Shown here: piece after piece, positions 1-8,900 of the stretch
How the letters are laid out: every line of letters begins with the position of its first letter
How positions within the stretch are numbered: position 1 is the stretch's first letter
Assembly: GCA_043808325.1 (NCBI GenBank)
Contig: JAZDEY010000018.1
Location: forward strand, 1-50,192
Length of the DNA: 50,192 nucleotides
Direction of reading: 5' to 3'
Source: JAZDEY01 sp043808325 [NCBI: Candidatus Eiseniibacteriota bacterium]
GTDB lineage: Bacteria > Arandabacterota > Arandabacteria > Arandabacterales
Translations under genes and position numbers: made by a program
Notes under the pieces: generated by a model
Database searches by the model: none
Told to the model about the DNA's origin: nothing
Seen by the model: the letters and a program-made list of their open reading frames with translations, nothing else

Positions 1-168
1 GAACACCACCGCCGCACCTTCCACCAACTGCCGCTTCCAATGTGCTATCACCGTCGGGTGAACGCCGTGCACCGAACTCAACTCGCTCAGCGTCTTCACC
101 CCCTTTACCGCCTCCAGCGACACCCGCGCCTTGAACTCATCGGAATGCTTCTTCCGCTTATGGCCCAT
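1..168 (-). CDS. IS3-family transposase OrfA, N-terminal part (cut by window edge)
   Basis: The minus-strand frame opens with ATG at 166-168 and stays open for 56 codons to the window edge. The product begins MGHKRKKHSDEF and continues with the helix-turn-helix typical of IS3/IS911 OrfA: a KARVSLEAVKG segment, LSELSSVHGVHPTVI, then HWKRQL. In IS3 elements OrfA binds the terminal inverted repeats and is fused to the DDE catalytic OrfB by programmed frameshift. Only the DNA-binding N terminus lies in the window, so activity cannot be judged. The IS end lies just upstream of the start codon. Confidence 0.85.
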   Translation of the reverse strand, partial: MGHKRKKHSDEFKARVSLEAVKGVKTLSELSSVHGVHPTVIAHWKRQLVEGAAVVF

Positions 169-247
169 CGACTCACCCCGTTTCTTGGCTCCCAACTCTA
201 CCAAAATCTTGGCTTAACTACCTGTCCAGAAAACGGGGGGAACTTCA
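1..247 (-). mobile_element. IS3-family element, left end
   Basis: The orfA start at 168 is followed outward by about 50 bp of leader and then, at roughly 223-247, by a G/C-run sequence. Read on the minus strand this begins TGAAGTTCCCCCCG and continues into TTTTCTGGACAGG, which looks like an IS3-type terminal repeat with the 5' TG end. The exact end and the target duplication cannot be fixed because the other end is outside the window. Confidence 0.6.
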
Positions 248-250
248 AAG

Positions 251-352
251 ATGCTGGCCCTTACCGCCGTGAGGAGGGCCGAGCTCGCGCATTCGGATAT
301 TCGCGATATCGACCTCGAACGGCATCGCGTCCAGATCCACGATGGCAAGTGA
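251..352 (+). pseudogene. possible tyrosine-recombinase (integrase) fragment
   Basis: A 33-codon frame immediately outside the IS end reads MLALTAVRRAELAHSDIRD and then IDLERHRVQIHDGK. This resembles the start of the tyrosine-recombinase catalytic domain, where the consensus is roughly TGLRRSEL..L...DIDLER..V.V..GKG.K and the Arg is catalytic. The frame stops straight after GK and nothing recognisable of the rest of the domain follows, so if real it is a short relic truncated by the IS insertion. The match is short and by eye only. Confidence 0.35.
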
Positions 353-714
353 GGCGGGTCCCGACACGATACCTCTTCGCTTAAGTTCGAATTGGCTACG
401 ACATTCCACGGCAAGCCCGACGCCTGGCGTTCCATTATCTCCGTGGTCGTCTTAGCGACATAGCCTGAGGATGACCATCCGCAGTTCGCGGTGGTGCCAG
501 GAATTGGAGAACCTTAAGGGGTTTTCGTTCCCGCCTTCGCCGGCGGGGTCTGCGGCCAGCGGGAACCAAGGATCTCGCTCCAATTCCCTATTGATATCGC
601 CGCGGATCCGCATAAGATTAAGTAGGGCCATGTCTTGGCAGAGGATCTCACCTTTGCTGTAGCGGCGCCAAGGTTCCGGTCGGGGGCTGGCAGCAAGCGT
701 AGGAGTTGTGCGTA
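353..714. other. intergenic, no gene recognised
   Basis: About 360 bp between the recombinase-like relic and the phosphodiesterase gene. Frames here are short or shadow the next gene. A minus-strand stretch near 452-660 stays open, but its product (containing MALLNLMRIRGDINRELERD) matches nothing I recognise and could be a decayed gene end. A good ribosome-binding site (TAGGAG at 700-705) for the next gene lies at the right edge. Confidence 0.5.
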
Positions 715-2592
715 ATGCCTGAGTGTATCGTCCGCGGAGAGCCTCTGGGCGAGGTTCTGGATCCGCTGAGGGGCACTGCTCCGAGGGCTGCAATCATCGT
801 TATCATTGACGGCTGCAGAGCAGACACACTCTACGGCGCTCTTCATGACGGGAAGATGCCGCATCTTAAACGGCTCATGGATGATGTGGGCTTCGTCCGA
901 TACGAGAACTGCTTCACAGTCTTCCCATCGGTGACGATCACGTGCCATGCAAGCATAGTGACAGGCACGTACCCAGGGGCCCATGGAATCATTGGCAATG
1001 ACTGGTTCATCAGAAAGAAATGGGGATCTCACATCCGAGACCGGGGCGAGTTCCTCAAAGTGACGCGGGAGTACGTCAAGTTCTCGTGCCTTGACCACCA
1101 GTCCGACCCCGGGCTGGCAAACGGGCTTGTGTCGGGCGGTTACTTCGCTATTGCGAATGCAGATATGCATGAGGAAGTAAGGACCCTGTACGAGGCGCAC
1201 AACATACGGATGGGCTCTCCACTGAGGTCCGACAAGAGCAAATCCATCTACGAGATGATAACCCGAGGCGTGGCGTACCCGGATTATATTGATACTGATG
1301 ATGGCGTTCTTCTTCCAGGCGTATTGAAGTCGGTCTATTGGTCCGCCCGTGGTAGGTCTGACCTTGCTGTGTCACACCTTAGTAGGGCCCTCGATAGTGC
1401 CGCGATGAGAAAGCAGATCGGGATCATCGGAGATATGAAGGCTGGTCGTTACGGGATCTCGGTGGCTTGGCTTTCGGGAGTGGACGGTTTCGGGCATAAG
1501 CGGGGAGCGAGCAGGCAGCGCGAGTATATCGCCCTCCCCCAGAGGGGACACAGAGCCGAAGGCTCGCACTTTGATCACCAGTTTGCCTTGCTGAGGGCGG
1601 AGCTTGAAAAGCACCGCATATTGAAAGATGTGCTCTTAGTCATCACGGCAGACCACGGGCAGTATGATTGCGGGGGATCGGACGGTAGCCGAATATCGAA
1701 CGCGGACCTGTACCGACATCTGATCTCTCACGGTACGATTGGGTCGAGGGAGAAGTTTCCGCTGACCCCGGACGGCGGCGTTGACGATCACTGTAAGGAT
1801 GCTAGCATCGTTGTAATGGGCAACGGTGGCGCATGCCATGTGTATGTGCGAGCAGCGAGTGGTGATTGGTCGGAGCGGCCAGGTCTCGCGAGGCTTGATG
1901 GGTTCGTGGATGCACTGCGGTCGTGCGAGGGTGTAGATCAGATACTCGTCCGGGCCGATGATGGCAGGTATCGGATCTGGGACGCGAAGGAGCGCATGTA
2001 TCGGGAGCCGAGCCGACTGCTGGACACCCATGTATATCCATTCGCGAACGAGAGAGTGAATGGTCTCGCTTGCACAGAGCATTGGCGGGCCGGTGACATC
2101 GTTCTCTCTGCGGCCGATGGCCACTACTTCGCAGAGAAGACGATGGCAGGCGAGCACGGCAGTCTCCGGCGTGAGGATAGCCATGTTCCTTTGATATTCA
2201 TACACGGATGCCTGGGAAAGACCAACGAGGCTAGAGATATAAGAGTGATTGACATTGCGCCAACAGTTGCGGAGGCGATGGGTTGTGTGGCTGAGTTGAG
2301 ACAGAAGGGTACCAAGTATGACAAGCTAACTGCCATACTTGATGTAATGGAGAGTCAGCGCGGGAGCGTGCCGTATAATGAGGGTGATGATGCCGTGTTC
2401 GGTCGGGCGGGACGGTTGATGTTCCTTCAGCGAATCGTAGACATGTGGAATGCTGAGGGAGATGACATGAGGGACGACGTGGCGGCAAAGATGAGTCGGT
2501 ATCGGCAAGATGGCCAGTTGACATCATCGCAATATGAGGATCTCAAGGCCAGATACGAGAGTCTCGTAGGCGAGCTGCTTCCCGACAAGTAG
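715..2592 (+). CDS. type I phosphodiesterase / nucleotide pyrophosphatase-like protein (alkaline phosphatase superfamily)
   Basis: A 625-residue protein with the alkaline-phosphatase-superfamily metal centre. It has IIDGCRAD (Asp about 32) and the nucleophile motif FPSVTITCHASIVTGTYPGAHG, with Thr about 74 as expected in NPP-type phosphodiesterases. Further metal ligands appear in SGVDGFGHKRGA, VITADHGQYD and AGEHGSLRRED. The full ligand set suggests an active hydrolase of phosphodiester or phosphate monoester bonds. No signal peptide is visible, so it is probably cytoplasmic, unlike many family members. ATG 715 is preferred over in-frame TTG 706 because TAGGAG sits 9 nt upstream. It converges on the helicase operon, with stops 25 bp apart. 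PglZ of BREX belongs to the same superfamily, but this protein reads as an NPP-type enzyme. The substrate is unknown. Confidence 0.8.
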   Translation: MPECIVRGEPLGEVLDPLRGTAPRAAIIVIIDGCRADTLYGALHDGKMPHLKRLMDDVGFVRYENCFTVFPSVTITCHASIVTGTYPGAHGIIGNDWFIRKKWGSHIRDRGEFLKVTREYVKFSCLDHQSDPGLANGLVSGGYFAIANADMHEEVRTLYEAHNIRMGSPLRSDKSKSIYEMITRGVAYPDYIDTDDGVLLPGVLKSVYWSARGRSDLAVSHLSRALDSAAMRKQIGIIGDMKAGRYGISVAWLSGVDGFGHKRGASRQREYIALPQRGHRAEGSHFDHQFALLRAELEKHRILKDVLLVITADHGQYDCGGSDGSRISNADLYRHLISHGTIGSREKFPLTPDGGVDDHCKDASIVVMGNGGACHVYVRAASGDWSERPGLARLDGFVDALRSCEGVDQILVRADDGRYRIWDAKERMYREPSRLLDTHVYPFANERVNGLACTEHWRAGDIVLSAADGHYFAEKTMAGEHGSLRREDSHVPLIFIHGCLGKTNEARDIRVIDIAPTVAEAMGCVAELRQKGTKYDKLTAILDVMESQRGSVPYNEGDDAVFGRAGRLMFLQRIVDMWNAEGDDMRDDVAAKMSRYRQDGQLTSSQYEDLKARYESLVGELLPDK

Positions 2593-2616
2593 AAGGTCCT
2601 GCCGTGTGGCGCTCCT

Positions 2617-5600
2617 CTATGGCCCGGCGTCGCCCTGAATCGCCATCCAGCATATCAAATGAATGTCATCGCGCTCGATGGGAGGCAGCGGCTCCGGTGG
2701 CTGGTAAGGCTCAGCGCCAATCCGGCCGACCTCCTCCACAATGTAGCGCGAGCGTTCCCTCGGATCAGGAAACTCCTGGCTCCATGCAACGCGCAGCTGA
2801 TTCTCCTCTCGTCGTGACCATGGTGCTTCTATGGCGTCGAGGCAGGCGTGCAAGCGCTCCTGAGGAACATCCACTGGCGGGTGCTCACGAAGGAACGCGG
2901 CGACCTCTCGGTTCAATCGTCGCACCTTTGGCTGGAGGTTCGCCGGGTCAGTCTCGAACATCCATGCCCGGTAGATGTTCTCCTGTGCTCTCTGCCAGGC
3001 ATCGTAGGCAGCAAGGGCCATCTCCGAACTCAGCACAGCAGGAGTCTCCTCTGAACACTCGACGAGCCTCAGGCAGGTGCCGGTCTCGCCTATGATCTCT
3101 TGCCCTGCCGGTAAGGGGACAAAACGCAGATAGATTCGCTCCCCGATGGATGCACAGAAGAAATGTCCAGTCTTATCGCCGCGTACGATACCAGATCCGA
3201 TCCTCCAGGGCAGGTTCTCAATGCGATCGCCAAACCGAGCGATAGCGCGCCGCAGTTCCAGGCGATATTCCTCGCCGGTCTGCGCCGCACCCTTGGTACC
3301 GCCCTCCTCGTAGACGGCTGGATCTTCACGATATAGTCTCTCGATCTCTTCGCGAGTCTCTGCGAAGGACTGCTCCCGGGATGCCCCGTGCTCAATGGGG
3401 GGAGCCTCAACGCCCACCGATGCGGCCGCCTGGGCGAGTTTGCGGCGTACCCTTTCCTCAAGATTCAGAAGCTCGTCGAGCCGCCGATCCGGGAAGAAGG
3501 TTCTCAAGAAGACTTCCTCATGCTGGCTTCCAATCCTATCGATCCGGCCGTGCCTCTGGACGAGACGCATGGGATTCCAAGGCAAATCGAAGTTCACGAT
3601 GTTGCGACACTGCTGGAGATTCATACCCTCGGCCAGGACATCAGTAGAGATCAGGAGATCGTAAAGGTCGTCGTCGTCCGGTGGCAATGCTCCAGTCGAG
3701 ATTGGTGCGAACCCATTGATAGCCTTCGATCGGGAAATCCCGTTCCGCACCTCCTGGCCACTCACTGATGCCACGCGGCCGCGATACCTGGCCAGGCGTC
3801 TATCCTTCTTGATCGCCCTCGAAAGATGGTCCTCGATCCAGCCAACAGTGTCCTCAAAGTGGGAGAAGACCAGGACTTTCGCTTTCTGCCGCTCGTCCTC
3901 GGCGTCGATCGCATCTTTGGCTGCCTGCTCAGCTATGGAAACGAGCTCGCTCACCAGGGCCTTGAGCTTCGGGTCCCGCTCGGCTGAGACCCGCTTAGCA
4001 TGGGTTTCCATTTCGCGGAGGAGAGCAAGGTCGGCCTCTACGTCCGCTTGTAAGCGGGCAACATCGTAAGCACCTGCGTCATCAGCGTGCTCGGTTGCGT
4101 CGAGTACATCCTCAATCTCGCCTTCATCGCCGGCAGCCGAGAGCTCCCGGAAGAACTCCTTCGACACAACCCTGCCACTGTCAAGGGCCTTGAGGAATGC
4201 CGTGTGCTGGTCGATCATCTTCCTTGCGGTGCACAGAAATGCGTGGACCGAAGATTCGAAACGCTTGAGCAGTGCGGATCGGAGCAGTCCAACCAGGGCA
4301 CTGTCCTCCTCGCAAGGGCCTGTGCCCTTGAGGTAACACTCGGGTTGGTAACGCGCCATCTTGAGAAGCGGCGCGCCACGCTCGGGCATAAGGATCTCCT
4401 CGAAGCGCTCGAAGAACCCCGGGATGACCTCATCCAAGTTGTACGTGATTGACGAAGGTCTGGGTTCTGGGAAGCGAATCGGCGCGAGGCGACCGTCGGG
4501 CCCACGGATCATGTCATTCTGGTAATACTTCTTCACGAAACGCCGCGTGCGCTTGACGGTGGTGGCGTCAATGACGGGATAGAGGAGATCCGGGTTAAGA
4601 TTGAATGGATCTGTCTGCATCGCCTCCTCGAAGCGCTCGCGAATTGAGCGGACCCCATAGGTTGCCAAAACCGCGTCCTGCTTCATGAAAAACCTCAGTA
4701 CGTGATACAGGTCCCAGAGGGAATTGTTTACCGGGGTCGCGGTTAACATCAGGAGGTCTGGTCTCTTGCCGGAGAGGAGCCTTCGCATCACTGCCGCTCT
4801 TGTAGGAGCATCGGGGTTACGATAGTTGTGCGCCTCGTCCACTACCACGAGGGCGTAATCCTCGAGCGGGTTCTTGAGATGATGTTGATCTCCACCTAGC
4901 TGGGCCTCGTTAGCGAGCTGTTCATAGGAGACTGACTCCACGAGCAGTTGGAACTGGTTGAGAAACTTCTTCCAGGTGGTATCTCGCAGGGATGCGGGAC
5001 ACACCAGGAGAACGCGCTGGCGACGGCCACGGTACTCGTTGATTATCTCGCCGGCCGTGAAGGTCTTGCCCAAGCCCACCCCATCGGCTATGAGAACGCC
5101 ACCATAGTTGTGGAGGATGCGCTTAGCCCGCCAGACTCCATGCTTCTGGAAGGTCGTGACAGGGATTGCACCAGTCTCCTCCTTCTCCTCGTCAAGCTCC
5201 GTATGATAGAGGTGCCAGAGGACCAGCAGGTAGATGAGGTATGGCGGATACTGAGCTAGCAGCTCCTTGTAAATGCTTGCAAGATCAAAGGGTATTGCCT
5301 GTTCCCACAAATCATCGAACCATCTCTCCACGCGGGCAAGCAGTGGATCGTCGTAGTGGCCAAGGTTGAGCTCCAAGTTGGAGCTGAGCCCCGCGCGGGT
5401 AAGGTTGGATGAACCTACGAGCATACCGCGATCCTTCCCCCGGAACAGGAAAGCCTTGGCATGGAGGAAGTGCCTCTCATAACGACGGACATCAACGCGG
5501 CCGGACCTGAGGAACTCAAGAACTACTCGGACAGCCTTGTCACCCTCAGGGTCAAACGGAATCAGATTGCGGTCACCCCGAAGGGCCTGCTCCATGCGTG

Positions 5601-5904
5601 CCAGTGCCGAGTGCACCTGTTTGTTTGTGAACTCGGGCTCCCGTGGATCGAAGGGGCCCCGGACGGGTCTTGCGGCCTCAGGGGTCGGCTCACTGCCGAG
5701 GAGCAGCCTGATATGCCCCAAGTGCCGGGCCTCCCCGGCGAGGAGCTCAAGACCCTCGGGATTGAAGTACGCGCTGGCCACGCAGAGCTCGTCCGGCGTG
5801 GCTCCGAGCCCGCGCAGCTCTGCTAGGCGGTCAACTATGGCGCGGGCCATGGTGTTGCCGTCCTGGTTGTCGACGAAGACAGGCTTCACGGTCGATCTCT
5901 CCAC
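2617..5904 (-). CDS. PLD-domain plus SNF2/DEAH helicase, defence-type
   Basis: This 1095-residue protein joins an N-terminal phospholipase D-like domain (HAK at 148-150 and GSSN at 164-167) to a superfamily-2 helicase. Helicase motifs are Walker A DGVGLGKT (274-281), VVVDEAHNYRN with DEAH at 356-359, and LMLTATPVNN near 388. The C-terminal lobe has KVLVFSHFEDT, STDVLAEGMNLQQ and QRHGRIDRIGS. The PLD motif lacks the usual Asp of HKD (Arg at that position), so nuclease activity is uncertain. GTG start at 5904 overlaps the end of the methylase gene by 19 bp, giving translational coupling. Such pairs occur in restriction-like anti-phage systems, where the helicase translocates on DNA. The particular system type is not assigned. 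Confidence 0.88.
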   Translation of the reverse strand: MERSTVKPVFVDNQDGNTMARAIVDRLAELRGLGATPDELCVASAYFNPEGLELLAGEARHLGHIRLLLGSEPTPEAARPVRGPFDPREPEFTNKQVHSALARMEQALRGDRNLIPFDPEGDKAVRVVLEFLRSGRVDVRRYERHFLHAKAFLFRGKDRGMLVGSSNLTRAGLSSNLELNLGHYDDPLLARVERWFDDLWEQAIPFDLASIYKELLAQYPPYLIYLLVLWHLYHTELDEEKEETGAIPVTTFQKHGVWRAKRILHNYGGVLIADGVGLGKTFTAGEIINEYRGRRQRVLLVCPASLRDTTWKKFLNQFQLLVESVSYEQLANEAQLGGDQHHLKNPLEDYALVVVDEAHNYRNPDAPTRAAVMRRLLSGKRPDLLMLTATPVNNSLWDLYHVLRFFMKQDAVLATYGVRSIRERFEEAMQTDPFNLNPDLLYPVIDATTVKRTRRFVKKYYQNDMIRGPDGRLAPIRFPEPRPSSITYNLDEVIPGFFERFEEILMPERGAPLLKMARYQPECYLKGTGPCEEDSALVGLLRSALLKRFESSVHAFLCTARKMIDQHTAFLKALDSGRVVSKEFFRELSAAGDEGEIEDVLDATEHADDAGAYDVARLQADVEADLALLREMETHAKRVSAERDPKLKALVSELVSIAEQAAKDAIDAEDERQKAKVLVFSHFEDTVGWIEDHLSRAIKKDRRLARYRGRVASVSGQEVRNGISRSKAINGFAPISTGALPPDDDDLYDLLISTDVLAEGMNLQQCRNIVNFDLPWNPMRLVQRHGRIDRIGSQHEEVFLRTFFPDRRLDELLNLEERVRRKLAQAAASVGVEAPPIEHGASREQSFAETREEIERLYREDPAVYEEGGTKGAAQTGEEYRLELRRAIARFGDRIENLPWRIGSGIVRGDKTGHFFCASIGERIYLRFVPLPAGQEIIGETGTCLRLVECSEETPAVLSSEMALAAYDAWQRAQENIYRAWMFETDPANLQPKVRRLNREVAAFLREHPPVDVPQERLHACLDAIEAPWSRREENQLRVAWSQEFPDPRERSRYIVEEVGRIGAEPYQPPEPLPPIERDDIHLICWMAIQGDAGP

Positions 5905-8900
5905 TTCCGAAAGTGTTGCAGAGTTGCTCTGAGGCGCTCCTCGTAATTCCAGCCTTCGTGGAAGGTCTCGAAGATGTGAATGAGATGCTTCTCGGTCAGA
6001 CCATATAGGTGAGCGACGACGGCGTCGAGCTCGTGAATCTTGTCTTCCTTCTCATCGGGTTCCAAGGGGCCTGCCTTCACGCCTACCCCTTTCGCCCAGG
6101 CTGCGAAGCGCTCGTCGGGGCAGGCAAGACGGCCCGACAGCGCGATCGCGCGCCGCTGCAGTGTATCACCTTCATCCGGCCTTGGAACCGGTATCGGGTT
6201 GAACACGAAGAAATTCAGGCTGATCTCTACGAATCTACGGGCGTACCAGTCTGTTGGGATCGATGAGAGTATGCCTACAAGAAAGGCCTGGTCCTTCGCA
6301 CTGCCTCTCGGCCAGAGCAGGTAAGGGCCCTTGTTTGTGACGAACACCTTGGGAGGGAGCAGGGCAGCGATCACCGTGCGGCGGTTCGTACGGTTTGTAA
6401 CATCTCTGAATGCGATCCTGGCATGGAGGCAGGGCAGGGTCTTCGGGTCACGCACCCAGGCAGGGTCGAACTCGGAAAACGGCGAGCTCTTGAGCTTGCC
6501 GCCGTGCATGCGTTTCGCTTGGAGGTATGGAATCACAACATCCGGGTCAGCCCAGGCATAGTAGGTACCAGAATCGGGATTCCAGATGTCGAAAGACTCA
6601 CCCTTGCAGACCGGCCAGAATCCCCTTGGGCACTTATCGGACTTGAGGTCCATGCACTTCTTCTCATTAGTAGCGTGGAGCTCCGTGTGAGGCCGTGCCC
6701 TCCATGACTTGCCGTCATCGAAGTCAAGCCGCGGCGACTTGCGGAGCTGAGCGAAAACCTCCACCGACTCCTCTGTTGGGAGGAGTGGCAGGGACGCTGT
6801 GTCATTCCACTCCTTTATCTCTTTGCCATAGAAGACAGCTGGCTCCTTCACGATACCGTCGGTGTAACGCTGGTAGCTGGGGTAAGGCCCTCTCAGAGCC
6901 ACGGGTGTGCGCTTAGATTTCTGTTTCTCGAAGGCAACCAGGCCGATTGTGTACTGCGGATGGACATCTTCGAAGAACCACTGCCTGTTGTTCAGGAGGG
7001 TAGTCACATCCATGTTGTCAGCATGTTCGAAGAGCTCTACGCGAAACTCCGTGGAGCCCTTGGCAGCCAGGGCTGACCGCGGCAACACGACGCCAATCCT
7101 TCCGCCGTCCTGGGCACTCAGGTGCCAGAACCGCCAACAGAAGGCCTTATACAAGTCGGGATCGCCCGTTCCCATACCGGGAAACGCCCCGGCTGTCAAG
7201 GCGTGGCGCAGCGATTCCGCCGCCGCAAGTTCACGTTCGTACTGGGCGTAGAGATCCGATCTGTCCTTTCGCAGTTTGGTCTTAGCTGCTTCCTGCTCGC
7301 GCTGCGACAGCCCGCGCAGCCCGGGCACATGGCGCGCCCAGAAAGCGTCCTCTTCAAGAGTAGCTTCCTGCCAGGGTGGATTTCCTATGATCACGTCGAA
7401 TCCCGGTCTGGCCCTCAAGAAGACTTCAGGGAACGCGATCGGGAAGTGCAGGGCTGCGAGTCCTTCAAGCGTCTTCTGCGCCTGCCGGTGGTGCTTGGAG
7501 TTGACTATGTCTCGCTTGACCTCCCCCCAGTCAGTAGCGTCGAAAGGCAGCGACTCGCTTTTGAGGCGCCGCGCAGCCACGATATCGCAGAGGGCAGCCG
7601 TTGGGGCTATGACCTTGAGAGCAGCATCCCAAGCCTGACGAGCGCGCTTCAGATCAGCTGGATTCGCATCGGCTATCCGCCCGAGACGCTGAAGATGGGT
7701 GCGCGCCTCGCCTAGCAAGTACTCGGCGTCAACTGGAAACATTGGTGAGCTCTGTTCCTCAATCTTCGTCGAAATCTCTGCAAGGGTGCCGATCCCCACG
7801 AGCGAATTGCCGCATACCAGATTGTGGTCCAGCAGGGATAGCGGAAGTCCTGGAACGAAAGTATGAATCCAGATGGCCAAGCGTGCTAACTGCGTGGCTG
7901 TCGGGTTCAAATCAACGCCATAAATGCACCTTCTGGCGATCAGTCTCCGGAGCAGTTGCGTGTCATCAATCTCAACTTGGTCGGCGATTGGGCCCAAGGT
8001 CTCAATGGCAGCCGCTCGGAGTGCTGCAATCTCGGTGCGCACTCCCGGTAGGGAGCGGCGAGTCAGGTAGTCAGAAAGCCTTCGCTCTATGTGGTCAATT
8101 GCCGCCACGAGGAAATGCCCTGACCCCATTGCAATATCCGCAACCCGAAAGTCGAAGAATTGCTCGCCGGCCTCGTCATCGGACACCTTATCGAGGCGGG
8201 TGAGGTGATCGTCGAGGGCAGGCTCGAGGGCACGTTCCAAGAGATGCTCTACGGCAAAAGGCTTGGTGAAGTAGGATCCTGTGGACTTGCGGGCACCCGA
8301 CGCGTTGTGGAGATAGATCAAGCCTTTGGCGATGAGCGGCTCCTCACCCTTCTTACAGGGACGATAGAACTCGCGCTTCGTTCCCTTTTCCGTCTTGGTT
8401 TCAGTCGTAAGATCGGTCTCGGCCACGGAGAGCTCGCTTTCAAGAAGACCCTCATAGATAGTTCCGAACTCACCGACGCCGAGGCTCCGGAAATCCACCG
8501 GGCCCAGCCCTTCCGGAGAATCGACAAGGAGAAGATCGCGCAGCGCCGGTCCGAACACGCCGTTGGGCAGGCATATTTCAGAAACCAAACCGCCGATCCT
8601 GGATACTTCCGTGTCCTGCGAGAACAGGCCGCCATTGTAGGCAGGCACACTCCATTCGCGGTTACCGCTCTCAACGGCCTGGAACAGGCGACCGACCTCC
8701 ATCCAGAGGGAATCGCCTTCGGCGAAGTCGGTGCCGGATTGGAAAAGCTCGAGAATTTCCTGGGCCTTGGTCTTGAGCGAACGCCTCTGATAAAGCCCGT
8801 TCCAGCGATAGGGCAGCAGGTCCTTATCCTCCGCATAAGCGATGAAGAGCAGGCGGAAGAGGACCGTCATTGCCATCTCATAAGTCACACGAAGATGTTC

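Noticed and set aside
452-793. Minus-strand frame of 113 codons
   Set aside because: It overlaps the start of the well-supported phosphodiesterase gene and has no recognisable motif, so a shadow or decayed frame is more likely.
706-2592. Calling the phosphodiesterase PglZ and the region BREX
   Set aside because: The metal motifs are those of NPP-type phosphodiesterases, and BrxC/PglY-type ATPase, BrxA and BrxB are missing.
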